Assembly (NCBI GenBank): GCA_022820725.1
Contig: JAJEFA010000004.1
Span: 1-64,000, forward strand
Origin: Candidatus Binatia bacterium
GTDB lineage: Bacteria; Desulfobacterota; Binatia; Bin18
Reading direction: 5' to 3'
DNA: 64,000 nucleotides
A program made the position numbers and the translations under genes. Below the pieces are notes generated by a model. That model saw only the letters and a list, made by a program, of their open reading frames with translations. It was not told the origin of the DNA and did not search any database. Positions within the stretch are counted from its first letter, which is position 1. Every line of letters begins with the position of its first letter. Below, in pieces: positions 32,649-41,346 of the stretch.

Positions 32649-33815
32649 ATGGGGACATCACTCAAAGACCAAGTCGCGGTGATTGGTGTTGGCTGTATCA
32701 AGTTCGGCGATAATTTCGATCAGGGCTATGAGGACATGGCGGTCGAGGCGGCATACGCGGCCTTTCATGACGCCCGCATTGCCCCGGAAGAGATCGATGC
32801 CGCCTGGCTTGGCACCTACTCGCCGGCCCAGGGACACGGCAAGGCCGCGGTTTCCCTGGGTGATGCGCTGCGCTTATACAACAAGCCGATTTCGCGGGTA
32901 GAGAATTTTTGCGCGACCGGAACCGATGCGTTTCGGCACGCCGTCCTGGCGGTTGCCTCCGGTATGTATGATACGGCCCTGGTCTTAGGAGTTGAAAAGT
33001 ATAAGGATCGCCCTGGGCGCGGCCTGGCCCGCGAGGGGGTGCATCCGTATTATCACGACGGCTCAACCGCTCCGGGCCTGTTCGCCTTGGCCGCCACCCG
33101 CTATATGCACGAGTTTGGTCTGACCCGTGAAACCCTGGCCAAAGTGGCCGTCAAGAACCACCGCAATGGCGCGCTCAACGCCAAGGCCCACCTGCAGAAG
33201 GAGGTCACCCCGGAAGCCGTCCTCACGGCGCCGATTGTGGCCTATCCGTTTGGGCTGTACGACTGCTGTCCGACGACTGATGGCGCGGCCGCGGCCGTGG
33301 TGTGTCGAGCCGATCTGGCAAAAAAATATCGGGCCGACCATATCCTGGTCAAAGGGGTAGGGCTGTCCGTGACGAGTGGGCGGCCGTTCATGGACCCGAA
33401 TTTTGACTATCTCGGTTTTCGGGCCACCCAGAACGCCTCGGCGCAGGCCTACGCCATGGCCGGCATTACCGACCCGTTGAAGGAGATCGATGTTGCCGAG
33501 GTGCACGACTGTTTTACCTGGACGGAAATTTCCAACTATGAAGACCTGGGCTTTATCCAAAAGGGGGAAGGTGCAAAGCTGATCGAAGAAGGCCGCACTG
33601 CCCTGGACGGCGATATCCCGGTCAACCCCAGCGGCGGACTCAAGTCGTTTGGCCATCCCATCGGCGCGAGTGGGGTACGCATGGTGTATGAGATTGTGAC
33701 CCAACTCAGAGGGGAAGCCGGTTCGCGTCAGGTCCCCGACCCAAAGCTGGGTCTTGTGCATAATGTGGGTGGTCCCGGAGCCGTGTCGTGCGTGGCCGTG
33801 CTTGGCCAGCCCTGA
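32649..33815 (+). CDS. thiolase-family protein (SCP-x / archaeal-thiolase type)
   Basis: 388 residues from ATG 32649 (GGAAGGGAGGA upstream). Thiolase pattern: VAVIGVGCIKFG at the N-terminus, acyl-accepting cysteine in VENFCATGTDAFRHAVLAVASGMYD, VAEVHDCFTWTEISNYEDLGF, and the catalytic histidine in NPSGGLKSFGHPIGASG. The C-terminal motif is VHNVGGPGAVSCVAVLG; the second cysteine of biosynthetic thiolases is not at its usual place, as in SCP-x/non-decarboxylating thiolase-like aldolases. The HMGCS-DUF35 fusion just upstream supports a multi-enzyme complex. Confidence 0.88.
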   Translation: MGTSLKDQVAVIGVGCIKFGDNFDQGYEDMAVEAAYAAFHDARIAPEEIDAAWLGTYSPAQGHGKAAVSLGDALRLYNKPISRVENFCATGTDAFRHAVLAVASGMYDTALVLGVEKYKDRPGRGLAREGVHPYYHDGSTAPGLFALAATRYMHEFGLTRETLAKVAVKNHRNGALNAKAHLQKEVTPEAVLTAPIVAYPFGLYDCCPTTDGAAAAVVCRADLAKKYRADHILVKGVGLSVTSGRPFMDPNFDYLGFRATQNASAQAYAMAGITDPLKEIDVAEVHDCFTWTEISNYEDLGFIQKGEGAKLIEEGRTALDGDIPVNPSGGLKSFGHPIGASGVRMVYEIVTQLRGEAGSRQVPDPKLGLVHNVGGPGAVSCVAVLGQP

Positions 33816-33847
33816 GGCCGCGACGAGCAACCAAGTGAGGAGCAAAC

Positions 33848-34555
33848 ATGTCACAGCCTTCCATTGTTGATGTCATTTGTGAGCGCGCCCTGGAGATTGC
33901 TCCCGAGGTGCCCTGGCTGGTCGAGCCGCTGACTCCGGGGCGGGGTCAGGCCTTTATCCTGCAACATATTCTGCGCAACCGGCTGTTCAGCGCGGCCATC
34001 CGGCCGGCCTGGATAAGTCGGTGTCCCGACTTGGCCATTGTCCGCAAGACCATCGGGCAGATGCGAGAGGAGTTGGTGTTTGATGACGAGATCGCCCAGC
34101 CCCATACCACCCTGTTGTGGGAGATGGGCCGCAACGTCGGTCTGACCAATGAAGAAATGGACAATACCCGGGCTGTGCCGCTGGTCGATGTGGCGCTGAA
34201 CGTCTGGGAGAATATTGCCCGCTCAAAACACTGGGTTGCGGGCTGGCTGGCGACTTCGGTGGATGAGTTTATGCTGACGGCCATGTCGGGCGAGCATAAT
34301 TATCGGCCCGAAGCCTGGCAGGCCGCCTTTCAGCTCAACGACGAGCAGGTCTTCTTTTTCTCCTACCACACCAAGGCCGACGACGATCATGCCGGCCGCA
34401 AGGTCTGGGAGCCCATCGCCCGACATGTGACGACCGAGGCCGAGCGGCGGGAAGTCCTGGATGGCATGGAACTGGCGCTGACGGCCGATAAGCTGTTCTA
34501 CCAGGGGATTTGCGAGCTGGGCGATCATATTGACGCCAGTAAAAACGCCGCTTAG
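33848..34555 (+). CDS. heme-oxygenase-like metalloenzyme (TenA/PqqC fold)
   Basis: 235 residues, almost entirely helical. HTTLLWEMGRNVGLTNEEMDN, then EHNYRPEAWQAAFQLNDEQVFFFSYHTKADDDHAGRKVWEPIARH, matches the iron-containing redox-enzyme/heme-oxygenase-like diiron (HDO) group: a Glu/His helix followed by the YH...DxxH motif. Members of this fold catalyse oxygen-dependent chain cleavage or ring reactions, or are cofactor-free (TenA, PqqC). GAGGAG precedes the ATG, 32 bases after the thiolase. Confidence 0.72.
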   Translation: MSQPSIVDVICERALEIAPEVPWLVEPLTPGRGQAFILQHILRNRLFSAAIRPAWISRCPDLAIVRKTIGQMREELVFDDEIAQPHTTLLWEMGRNVGLTNEEMDNTRAVPLVDVALNVWENIARSKHWVAGWLATSVDEFMLTAMSGEHNYRPEAWQAAFQLNDEQVFFFSYHTKADDDHAGRKVWEPIARHVTTEAERREVLDGMELALTADKLFYQGICELGDHIDASKNAA

Positions 34556-34581
34556 CTGGGCAGAGTGCGTACGCTGAGACT

Positions 34582-35358
34582 ATGCCGATACACGACAATC
34601 TCAGACGGCTGGTTGAGCTTGCCGCCCCCTTGTGGGCCGGTGAGGAAGAAATCGTCTGGACCTATTTTCAGAGCCCGCAGCGCACGAACGAGACCGATCT
34701 GCTGTGGCTCAAACGGCAATGTTTCAAGGAGATATGGGGTTCGGGTATCGGCGATAAGAAGAAGGGCCTCTTTCAGGGACCGGTCGCCTACCTGGACGAT
34801 GTCTTTCCCAAGATCGACCGTGGGGTTGACCGCCACACGGTCCTGGACGTTATCGACGACCTGCGCTCCGAATTCTATCACTACTGTTTGTTTGCCGACA
34901 TCTACGACTATATCAGCGGCACCCGGCTGGACCCGCAGCAACTCACCGGCTGGCAGGGAGACGACACGCTCGCCCGGCTGCGCTACGACTGCAAGGAACA
35001 GCGGGGACAGCTGGGTCACTTTGCCTCGCGCTTTACCGAGGGCGGGTATTGCAGCATGTTTGTGGCAGGGATGCGGCTGGCGGGCACGGGCGAGCTCAAC
35101 GACCGCATCGCCAAAGCGTGTGAGCAGGTTTATAACGACGAGATCGGACATATGCATTTGGGTTTTGTCGGGCTGGCGCAGCAGACCCTGGCTGCCGAGG
35201 AGTGGGACGAGGTCGCTGATATGGTCCGCACGATTCTGGTTCAGCGGCTCCATATGCGTAACGAACAATTCGGCTATCCGCTCCCAGATACTCGCCTGAA
35301 GGCCATTCAGGCGGGCGATATCGAGCCCAGGCCGTTCGACTACACCGGTCTTGAGTAG
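34582..35358 (+). CDS. ferritin-like helical protein, unknown function
   Basis: 258 residues, helical. Candidate carboxylate/histidine ligands are in LRSEFYHYCLFADIYDYISG (E..H), CKEQRGQLGHFASRF (E......H) and CEQVYNDEIGHMHLGFVG (E..H.H). Such paired ExxH helices are the mark of ferritin-like diiron proteins. No named family is recognised. It lies 26 bases after the heme-oxygenase-like gene, so two potential diiron oxygenases are neighbours in one operon, suggesting consecutive oxidative steps on a substrate that the downstream symporter may import. Confidence 0.6.
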   Translation: MPIHDNLRRLVELAAPLWAGEEEIVWTYFQSPQRTNETDLLWLKRQCFKEIWGSGIGDKKKGLFQGPVAYLDDVFPKIDRGVDRHTVLDVIDDLRSEFYHYCLFADIYDYISGTRLDPQQLTGWQGDDTLARLRYDCKEQRGQLGHFASRFTEGGYCSMFVAGMRLAGTGELNDRIAKACEQVYNDEIGHMHLGFVGLAQQTLAAEEWDEVADMVRTILVQRLHMRNEQFGYPLPDTRLKAIQAGDIEPRPFDYTGLE

Positions 35359-35399
35359 GAGCCCGGCCTACGCTGGCTGGCACTGCGTATCCAAGAGCC

Positions 35400-35648
35400 A
35401 TGCAGAACTCCCCACAAGCGCCCCTCAGAGAACCGGCCCGCGCCTGGATATGGGCAACCTTCGTTGTGCTGCTGTTTATCTGTGTGCCGTACGGGTTCGT
35501 CGGCACCTATCAGCCGCTCGTCTTCGGCCTGCCGCTGTGGTTCCTGGTGACGCTGCTGGGCTCCTTCCTCCTGGGCGGATTCACCATGTATGTGGCGCTC
35601 CGGCACTGGCGCCTGGCCGCTTTCATCCTTGATGAGGAAACGGACTAA
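35400..35648 (+). CDS. small two-helix membrane protein (DUF485/DUF3311-like)
   Basis: 82 residues with two hydrophobic helices (WIWATFVVLLFICVPYGFV and PLWFLVTLLGSFLLGGFTMYVAL) and a short cytosolic tail. This size, topology and position directly before a sodium:solute symporter match the small accessory subunits (DUF485/DUF3311/YhdT types) that accompany SSS transporters. The stop codon TAA overlaps the first two bases of the 55-bp repeat at 35647. Confidence 0.72.
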   Translation: MQNSPQAPLREPARAWIWATFVVLLFICVPYGFVGTYQPLVFGLPLWFLVTLLGSFLLGGFTMYVALRHWRLAAFILDEETD

Positions 35649-35701
35649 AGAGTAAAAGTGTCCTCCAATAGATATGATACTACTGACCGCGTTTACTCTT
35701 T
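35647..35701. repeat. 55-bp palindromic repeat, copy 2
   Basis: It begins AAAGAGTAAAAGTGTCCTCC and ends GTTTACTCTTT. The outer ten bases are inverted repeats, and the middle differs from the copy at 32574-32628. It sits between the small membrane protein and the symporter, ten bases before the symporter start, in a position that could affect expression of the transporter. Confidence 0.6.
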
Positions 35702-35710
35702 TGAGGCAGC

Positions 35711-37276
35711 ATGAGCGGTCCGGCTGAGACGGTCGGCCTGGGCTTTGGCGCCCTGGTTCTCCTATCTGTATATCTGCTGAGCAATCTGTTGATCGGGTTT
35801 TTTGCCTACCGCTCGGGCGAGACCTGGGCGGCCCGCGACTATTTTCTGGGCGGAAAAACAACCGGCGCGCTGGTGCTGTTCTTCGCCATGCTGGCGACCA
35901 AATTCAGCGGCAACACGTTTTTTGGTCTGCCCGGACAAGCCTACCGGATCGGCTTGATGTCGGTCCTGCTGGTGCCGTTTATGGTGGCGATTGCGGTGGG
36001 CTTTCTCTCCTACGCGCCACGGCTCTACGTCCTGTCAAAGAAATATGACTACCTGACACCGGCCGACTTCTACGCCGACCGCTTTCAGAGCCGACCTTTG
36101 CGACTCATCGTCGCCTGCTTCCTGATCCTGTCGGTGATTCCCTATCTGATGATCCAGGCCACGGGCATGGGCCATGCCTTTGTCGGATTCACTGGCGGCC
36201 AGTATTCGTTCACCAGCGGGGTGGTGTATATCTCCGCCGTCATGCTGGCCTATGTGCTGCTGAGTGGCTGGCGCGGGGTTGTCTGGGCCGAGGTATTGCA
36301 GGGCAGTCTGCTCCTGGGTTCAATCGTGATTGCCGCGGTGGTGCTGGTCGCGTCCGAGGGCGGGCTGGCCCACGTCATTCAGCAGGCGGTTCAGGTCGCG
36401 CCTGAAAAAGTCGAGGTCGCGGGCTCGTACGGCACGCTGACCCGTTCGTTCTTCTTGTATGCGCTGATCTTTGCGCTGGGGGGCTGCATGTACCCTCAGA
36501 TCATCCAGAGCGTGTATGCCGCCAAGACCGAGGCTGATTTGCGGCGCAGTGTCGTCATGATGATCCCCAACTACATCCTCATCATGCTCTGCGTCGTGTT
36601 GATCGGGCTGGTCGGGGTGGTGCGCTTCCACGGGCTGGGAACCATACAGGCCGACCAGATTCTGGGTCTGCTGCTCGGCCAGCAGGCCGAGAGTCTGTAC
36701 TGGGTCGTCGTCCTGGTCTTTATCGGTGCCGCAGCGGCCATCATGTCTACAGCGGCGGGCGTCTTGCTCACCCTCTCGTCTATCGTGACCCACGATCTCT
36801 ACCGGCATTGCTTTCGTCTCAACGCGAGTGAGGATGAAATTGCCCGAGCAGGGCGGATTTTCACCGTGCTGCTCCTCGTGCTTGTCATGGGGCTCTCGCT
36901 CCAACCCATGACCACCTTGTGGCAGCTCACGATTATCAAGTTTGAATTTCTGATGCAGCTCTATCTGCCCCTGATTTTGGGTTTGTACTGGCCGCGGTTT
37001 ACACGCCGGGCGGCCTTTGCCGGGATTGGTGTTGGGACCCTGAGCGTGACCGCTATGCTGCTGGCCGGCTGGAAGCATATCTTGATCTTTGACGCCGGTC
37101 TGGTCGGCTTTCTGCTGAACGCGGTGGCATGCGTCGGTGTTGCCCTGCTGACGCCGCCCAATGCGGCCGAACAACGTCGGATACGGGAACGCTTCTTTTC
37201 CCTTTTTGACGGGGCACACGTGATCCAAGAAAAATCAACAAAGCGTCCATGTCTCTCCATACCCCTCAGCCAATGA
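35711..37276 (+). CDS. sodium:solute symporter family transporter
   Basis: 521 residues with about 13 membrane helices. SSS marks: an N-terminal SAR motif (RDYFLGGKTTGALVLFFAMLATKFSGNTFFGLPG), the sodium-site helix with VVYISAVMLAYVLLSGWRGVVWAEVLQG, ALGGCMYPQIIQSVYAAKTEADLRRS, and VFIGAAAAIMSTAAGVLLTLSSIVTHDLY. Substrates of this branch include pantothenate, monocarboxylates and amino acids; it cannot be fixed here. It pairs with the small membrane protein upstream. Confidence 0.92.
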   Translation: MSGPAETVGLGFGALVLLSVYLLSNLLIGFFAYRSGETWAARDYFLGGKTTGALVLFFAMLATKFSGNTFFGLPGQAYRIGLMSVLLVPFMVAIAVGFLSYAPRLYVLSKKYDYLTPADFYADRFQSRPLRLIVACFLILSVIPYLMIQATGMGHAFVGFTGGQYSFTSGVVYISAVMLAYVLLSGWRGVVWAEVLQGSLLLGSIVIAAVVLVASEGGLAHVIQQAVQVAPEKVEVAGSYGTLTRSFFLYALIFALGGCMYPQIIQSVYAAKTEADLRRSVVMMIPNYILIMLCVVLIGLVGVVRFHGLGTIQADQILGLLLGQQAESLYWVVVLVFIGAAAAIMSTAAGVLLTLSSIVTHDLYRHCFRLNASEDEIARAGRIFTVLLLVLVMGLSLQPMTTLWQLTIIKFEFLMQLYLPLILGLYWPRFTRRAAFAGIGVGTLSVTAMLLAGWKHILIFDAGLVGFLLNAVACVGVALLTPPNAAEQRRIRERFFSLFDGAHVIQEKSTKRPCLSIPLSQ

Positions 37277-37309
37277 CACTGGACGCCTGAAGCGAACACA
37301 CGGCGAACC

Positions 37310-38368
37310 ATGGAATTCGGCCTGCAATTTTTTCCTGACGTCAGTCCGGCCCAGCGCTCTGGAGAGGAGTATTGGGCCGATGCACTCTCCCTCAGCCAAT
37401 TAGGTGAGGAGTTGGGGTTCACCTCTATTCGGACAGTCGAACATTATTTCCACCCGTACGGCGGGTACAGTCCCAACCCCCTGTTGTTCCTGGCCGCGGC
37501 GGCCACGCTGACCGCGAAAGCCCGGCTGATTACTGGTGCGGTCTTACCGGCGTTTAATCATCCGCTCAAACTGGCAGGTGAAATCGGCATGCTGGATGCG
37601 ATCTCACATGGCCGCTTAGAAGTCGGCTTTGCCCGGGCGTTTCTCCCGCATGAATTTGAGCGTTTTGGGGTCACGCCAGACGAAAGCATTGCGCGATTTG
37701 AAGAAGGGATTGAACTTGTTCGGCGTCTGCTTGAGGAAGAACATGTGTCTGCTGAGGGACGATTTCACCAATTCAGAAATGTGACCTCTTTACCCCGCCC
37801 GACCCAAACTCCACGTCCTCCGTTTTGGCTGGCCGCATTGGGGACCCCCTCGAGCTTTGAGCGGGCCGGACGGCTGGGCCACGATGTGATGGCTATTCCC
37901 CTGGCCGGTGGCCAAATGGCCGACCTGATCGGCCGTTATCGTGAGGCCCGTCGACAGGCCGGCCATATCGGGCCAGGCCGGGTCATGCTCGCCTTTCATA
38001 TGTTGTGTGCTGCCAGTGATGAGCAAGCGATCAACATCGCCCGCGGCCCTTTGAACGCCTATCTCAAATCTCTGGTGGCGGGTGCATCGGGCTGGTTGGC
38101 AGGTCAATCATCTGCGGACTACCCCAATTATGACAAGATTATTGCCGCCCTGTCCAAGGAAACCTTTGAAACGCAACGTGAGAAGAGCGCCGCCTGGATA
38201 GGCACGCCTGAGGCTATCAGCCAGCAGATCAAAGACTATTCCGCCAGTGTGGGTGGTTTTGATATTGCCTCGATGCAGGTGAATTTCAATGTATTGGAGC
38301 GGAGAGAGGCCGAAGCGTCCATGCGTTTATTTGCCACCCAGGTCTTGCCGCAATTCACGCACCAGTAA
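37310..38368 (+). CDS. LLM class flavin-dependent oxidoreductase
   Basis: 352 residues: MEFGLQFFPDVSPAQRSGEEYWADALSL, SIRTVEHYFHPYGGYSPNPLLFLAAAATLTAKARLITGAVLPAFNHPLKLAGEIGMLDAISHGRLEVGFARAF, and TPRPPFWLAALGTPSSFERAGRLGHDVMAIP. This is the bacterial-luciferase-like FMN monooxygenase subgroup (HPLKLAGEIGMLD...GR pattern). It follows the symporter by 33 bases and may oxidise the imported compound; substrate unknown. Confidence 0.9.
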   Translation: MEFGLQFFPDVSPAQRSGEEYWADALSLSQLGEELGFTSIRTVEHYFHPYGGYSPNPLLFLAAAATLTAKARLITGAVLPAFNHPLKLAGEIGMLDAISHGRLEVGFARAFLPHEFERFGVTPDESIARFEEGIELVRRLLEEEHVSAEGRFHQFRNVTSLPRPTQTPRPPFWLAALGTPSSFERAGRLGHDVMAIPLAGGQMADLIGRYREARRQAGHIGPGRVMLAFHMLCAASDEQAINIARGPLNAYLKSLVAGASGWLAGQSSADYPNYDKIIAALSKETFETQREKSAAWIGTPEAISQQIKDYSASVGGFDIASMQVNFNVLERREAEASMRLFATQVLPQFTHQ

Positions 38369-38483
38369 CGGACCGAAAGCAAGGCAGGAGCGCCCCGGCT
38401 TGCGCTCATGCTGCAAATCCCCCATGGTGATGGCAAAATAACCTCGTTCCATTAGCTATGACACACAGGAGAAAAGAGCGTCC

Positions 38484-39620
38484 ATGTCAGCTCAAGAACA
38501 TCGCTTTGCCATTATCACCGATGAAGCCCTGGATTCCCTGCGCAAGCTTATTCGTGTCCCTATCGAAGACACCCTGGAGCCGTGGTGCTATGAGGCCACG
38601 CGCGACAACATCCGCCATTATGCGCACGGCATAGGGGACGATAATCCTCTGTGGTGCGACCCGGAATATGCCGCCATAACCCACTACGGCACGATTACCG
38701 CCCCGCCGTCGTTTGTCTTTCCGCTCAATCGGGTCTTGAGCGGCTATGTCGGCGGTCTGCCGGGGATTCACGCCATGTGGGCCGGCGCGGACTTGACCTG
38801 GCATAAGCCCATATTCCGCAACGACGCTTTTACGACCAGGGCCTATCTCAAAGATTTGGTCGAGCATGAGACGCGCTTTGCCGGCCGTGCGATTCAGCAA
38901 ATCTATCACGTTGACTATTACAACCAGGACAACGAGTTGGTGATCGAGGGCGACAGCTGGTGTTTTCGGACCGAGCGCGATACCGCCCGGGAGCGTGGCA
39001 CAAAATACACCGAGGTCAAACAGCAAGCGCCGGTCAGCTATAGCCGCGAGCAAATCGCCGAGATCTTCGCCCAGTACGCGCAGGAAGAAGTGCGCGGGGC
39101 AACGCCACGCTATATCGAAGATGTCAGTGTTGGTGACAGCCTGCCGACCATGGTCAAAGGACCGATGACAGTCACTGGCTTTATCGCCTATGCCCAGGGC
39201 TGGGGTGGGCTGTATATTCGAGCCAACCGTCTGGCCTGGAAGCAACTCCAAAAACATCCTGGGCTGGGCATTCCCGACCGCTTTGGCATTCCTGACGTGC
39301 CCGAGCGCGTTCACTGGGATACCGACCTCGCCCAACGGGTCGGCACACCCGAAGCCTACGACTATGGTCCGGAGCGCACCTCATGGATGACCCACCATCT
39401 GACCGACTGGATGGGCGACCGGGGCTTTCTACGACAGATTTCCGTGAAGATACGCCGTCACAATCCGGTCGGCGATACGCTCTTCATCAACGGCGATGTG
39501 ACTCGGATTTTCGAGGAAGGTGGTTATCATTACGTCGAGGTGCAGCAGAACGCCAAAAACCAGGACGGTGAACTGTCCGTACTCAGCACCGGTGTGGTGC
39601 GGCTGCCGTCTCGGACCTGA
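38484..39620 (+). CDS. MaoC-family dehydratase with N-terminal FAS1-type hot dog
   Basis: 378 residues, a double hot-dog. The N-terminal half (about 1-165) has VPIEDTLEPWCYEATRDNIRHYAHGIGDDNPLWCDPEYA and APPSFVFPLNRV. The C-terminal half (about 200-378) has VSVGDSLPTMVKGPMTVTGFIAYAQGWGG and SWMTHHLTDWMGDRGFLRQISVKIRRHNPVGDTLFINGDV. This is the layout of acyl dehydratases related to itaconyl/mesaconyl-CoA hydratases, with a catalytic D/H pair in the N-terminal half. GGAG is upstream. It could be the real mesaconyl-CoA-type hydratase for the CitE-like lyase at 30229. Confidence 0.83.
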   Translation: MSAQEHRFAIITDEALDSLRKLIRVPIEDTLEPWCYEATRDNIRHYAHGIGDDNPLWCDPEYAAITHYGTITAPPSFVFPLNRVLSGYVGGLPGIHAMWAGADLTWHKPIFRNDAFTTRAYLKDLVEHETRFAGRAIQQIYHVDYYNQDNELVIEGDSWCFRTERDTARERGTKYTEVKQQAPVSYSREQIAEIFAQYAQEEVRGATPRYIEDVSVGDSLPTMVKGPMTVTGFIAYAQGWGGLYIRANRLAWKQLQKHPGLGIPDRFGIPDVPERVHWDTDLAQRVGTPEAYDYGPERTSWMTHHLTDWMGDRGFLRQISVKIRRHNPVGDTLFINGDVTRIFEEGGYHYVEVQQNAKNQDGELSVLSTGVVRLPSRT

Positions 39621-39661
39621 GACCCGTAGGCGTAGAGACTGCGCCGCAGCGCGGCGCGGCG

Positions 39662-40345
39662 CTACACAATCCGGTGCTCTTCGGTAATCAGGGTGAGCGC
39701 TGATGCTAGGTCAACGAATTTTGCCCCGTCCGGCTGGGCGTGCTCCTTGTATTCTGTCGACGCCAGGGCGAAATTCAGATCACCCAGGGTCTCAAACCAC
39801 AGCTCGGCCACCCCGTCGTACTGCGGCTCACCCCGCTCATACGCCGAAGACAGGGTATGGCACTGGACGTAGCGCTGCACACCTGGCATGGCGAGCGCCA
39901 GCGGGCCGTGTACGTCTTTCCAGTAGCGAAAGAACTCGCCCCGGTCCCAGCCGGGTTTGCGTTTGATAAAAGACAGCCGTTTGACTCGTGGCTCGGGACC
40001 GTTAGGAGCCTCTCCTGCGCGCAGCACATGGTCCGTAGTGACGAGCCGCACCACGTCTTTGACATCCACAAAATTCGGTTCATCCGCGTACGCGCCTTTG
40101 CGATATTCCTCGCTCTGAAAGGCTGCGGAGATGGCTTCTTCGCTGTCCATCCAGATTTCCACTACACCGTCATAGGTCTGGCTCCGGCTCACCACGGTCG
40201 AGCTGTGGTTTTGCACATAGCCGCGCAGACCGGGCATCCGCTTGGCGAGTGAGGCGTGCACCTCGCGCCAGTGGCGCGAGAAGTTCGCCAGGCTGAGACC
40301 ATCTTTCCGCTTAAAGGCAATGAGCAAATGGGTCATTGTATCCAT
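39662..40345 (-). CDS. tandem EthD-domain protein, second in window
   Basis: 227 residues with two EthD units: MTHLLIAFKRKDGLSLANFSRHW with RGYVQNHS and YDGVVEIW, then RLSFIKRKPGWDRGEFFRYW with RYVQCHT and YDGVAELW. The same duplicated layout as 3749-4420, but clearly diverged. It is convergent with the MaoC gene. EthD function is unknown; both copies sit among flavin monooxygenases and CoA enzymes, which points to xenobiotic or ether catabolism. Confidence 0.84.
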   Translation of the reverse strand: MDTMTHLLIAFKRKDGLSLANFSRHWREVHASLAKRMPGLRGYVQNHSSTVVSRSQTYDGVVEIWMDSEEAISAAFQSEEYRKGAYADEPNFVDVKDVVRLVTTDHVLRAGEAPNGPEPRVKRLSFIKRKPGWDRGEFFRYWKDVHGPLALAMPGVQRYVQCHTLSSAYERGEPQYDGVAELWFETLGDLNFALASTEYKEHAQPDGAKFVDLASALTLITEEHRIV

Positions 40346-40446
40346 CCTCCTCGCGGTAGGGAGGGTATGATTTTTTCATAGCCTGGGCAAGCGCGAATCG
40401 GTCGCGTCGATGCGCCCGCGGGGGAGCGGTAGATTATGAAAGAGCG

Positions 40447-41346
40447 TCAGAACGACTCCGCCTCGACATCCTGAATGAATTGTACCACGTCCCGAAAATA
40501 TGCCTCCTGATCGTCATACATGGCGCAATGGCTGCCGTTTTCACACACGGACACGCGCGAATTGGGGATCAACGCACCCATGCGTTCAATCTCGGACACA
40601 CGCATAGTGTCGAAGCGCGCCCCGGAAACCAGGGTCGGACACTGAATCCGGGACAGATCCGCCCAGCGGTCCCAGTCCTTGAAGGTGCCGGTCACCACAA
40701 ACTCGTTCGGGCCCTGCATGGTGTTATAGACCGGCTTGGCCAGGTTGTGGAACATGCGTACCAGCGGTTCCGGCCAGGGGTCGAGCCGGCACAAATGCTG
40801 ACGGTACACATGGGTGAACAGGGTCTCCTCGTATTCCGGCGCATCATAGTCCTCGGTCGCCTCATATTTCTCAAGAATGCGCAGGACCTCGGGCGGCTGC
40901 TGGGCGCGCAACTCGTTGATATACGCGACATAGGCCGGAATGCTGGCGGTCATATTAGAGAGAATGAGTCCCTTGAGGTGTTGCTGATAGGCCAGGGCGT
41001 ACTCCATGCCGAGCAGCCCGCCCCAGGAATGGCCGAGCAGATAAAAGTGCTCCAGCCCCAGCGCGCTCCGAACCTGCTCAACTTCTTCCCGGAAACGCTC
41101 CACCGTCCACAGGCTCGTATCGTCCGGCTGGTCGGAATAGGCCGAGCCGAGCTGGTCGTAGTAAATAATCTGAATGTCATGCTGCGGCAGGAAGTCTTCA
41201 AAACATTCAAAATACTCATGCGTACAGCCGGGTCCGCCGTGCAGGGTGAGGAGGGGAATCGACCCGGAACCAAAGCGCTTGGTCCAGACGGTGTACTTGC
41301 CATCAATCGGGATCATCTCAACCCCACCAGTTTTGACATCTTGCAT
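40447..41346 (-). CDS. alpha/beta hydrolase, proline iminopeptidase-like
   Basis: 299 residues. Oxyanion segment LLTLHGGPGCTHEYFECFEDFLPQHD, YYDQLGSAYSDQPDD, nucleophile elbow LGHSWGGLLGMEYALAY, acid in SGARFDTMRVSEI and histidine in CENGSHCAMYDDQEAY. HGGPG and the DQ(L)GS motif place it with proline iminopeptidases and related amide hydrolases (S33 family). AAGGGGAAG lies upstream of ATG 41346. No signal peptide, so cytosolic. Substrate uncertain: many S33-like proteins are amidases. Confidence 0.87.
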   Translation of the reverse strand: MQDVKTGGVEMIPIDGKYTVWTKRFGSGSIPLLTLHGGPGCTHEYFECFEDFLPQHDIQIIYYDQLGSAYSDQPDDTSLWTVERFREEVEQVRSALGLEHFYLLGHSWGGLLGMEYALAYQQHLKGLILSNMTASIPAYVAYINELRAQQPPEVLRILEKYEATEDYDAPEYEETLFTHVYRQHLCRLDPWPEPLVRMFHNLAKPVYNTMQGPNEFVVTGTFKDWDRWADLSRIQCPTLVSGARFDTMRVSEIERMGALIPNSRVSVCENGSHCAMYDDQEAYFRDVVQFIQDVEAESF

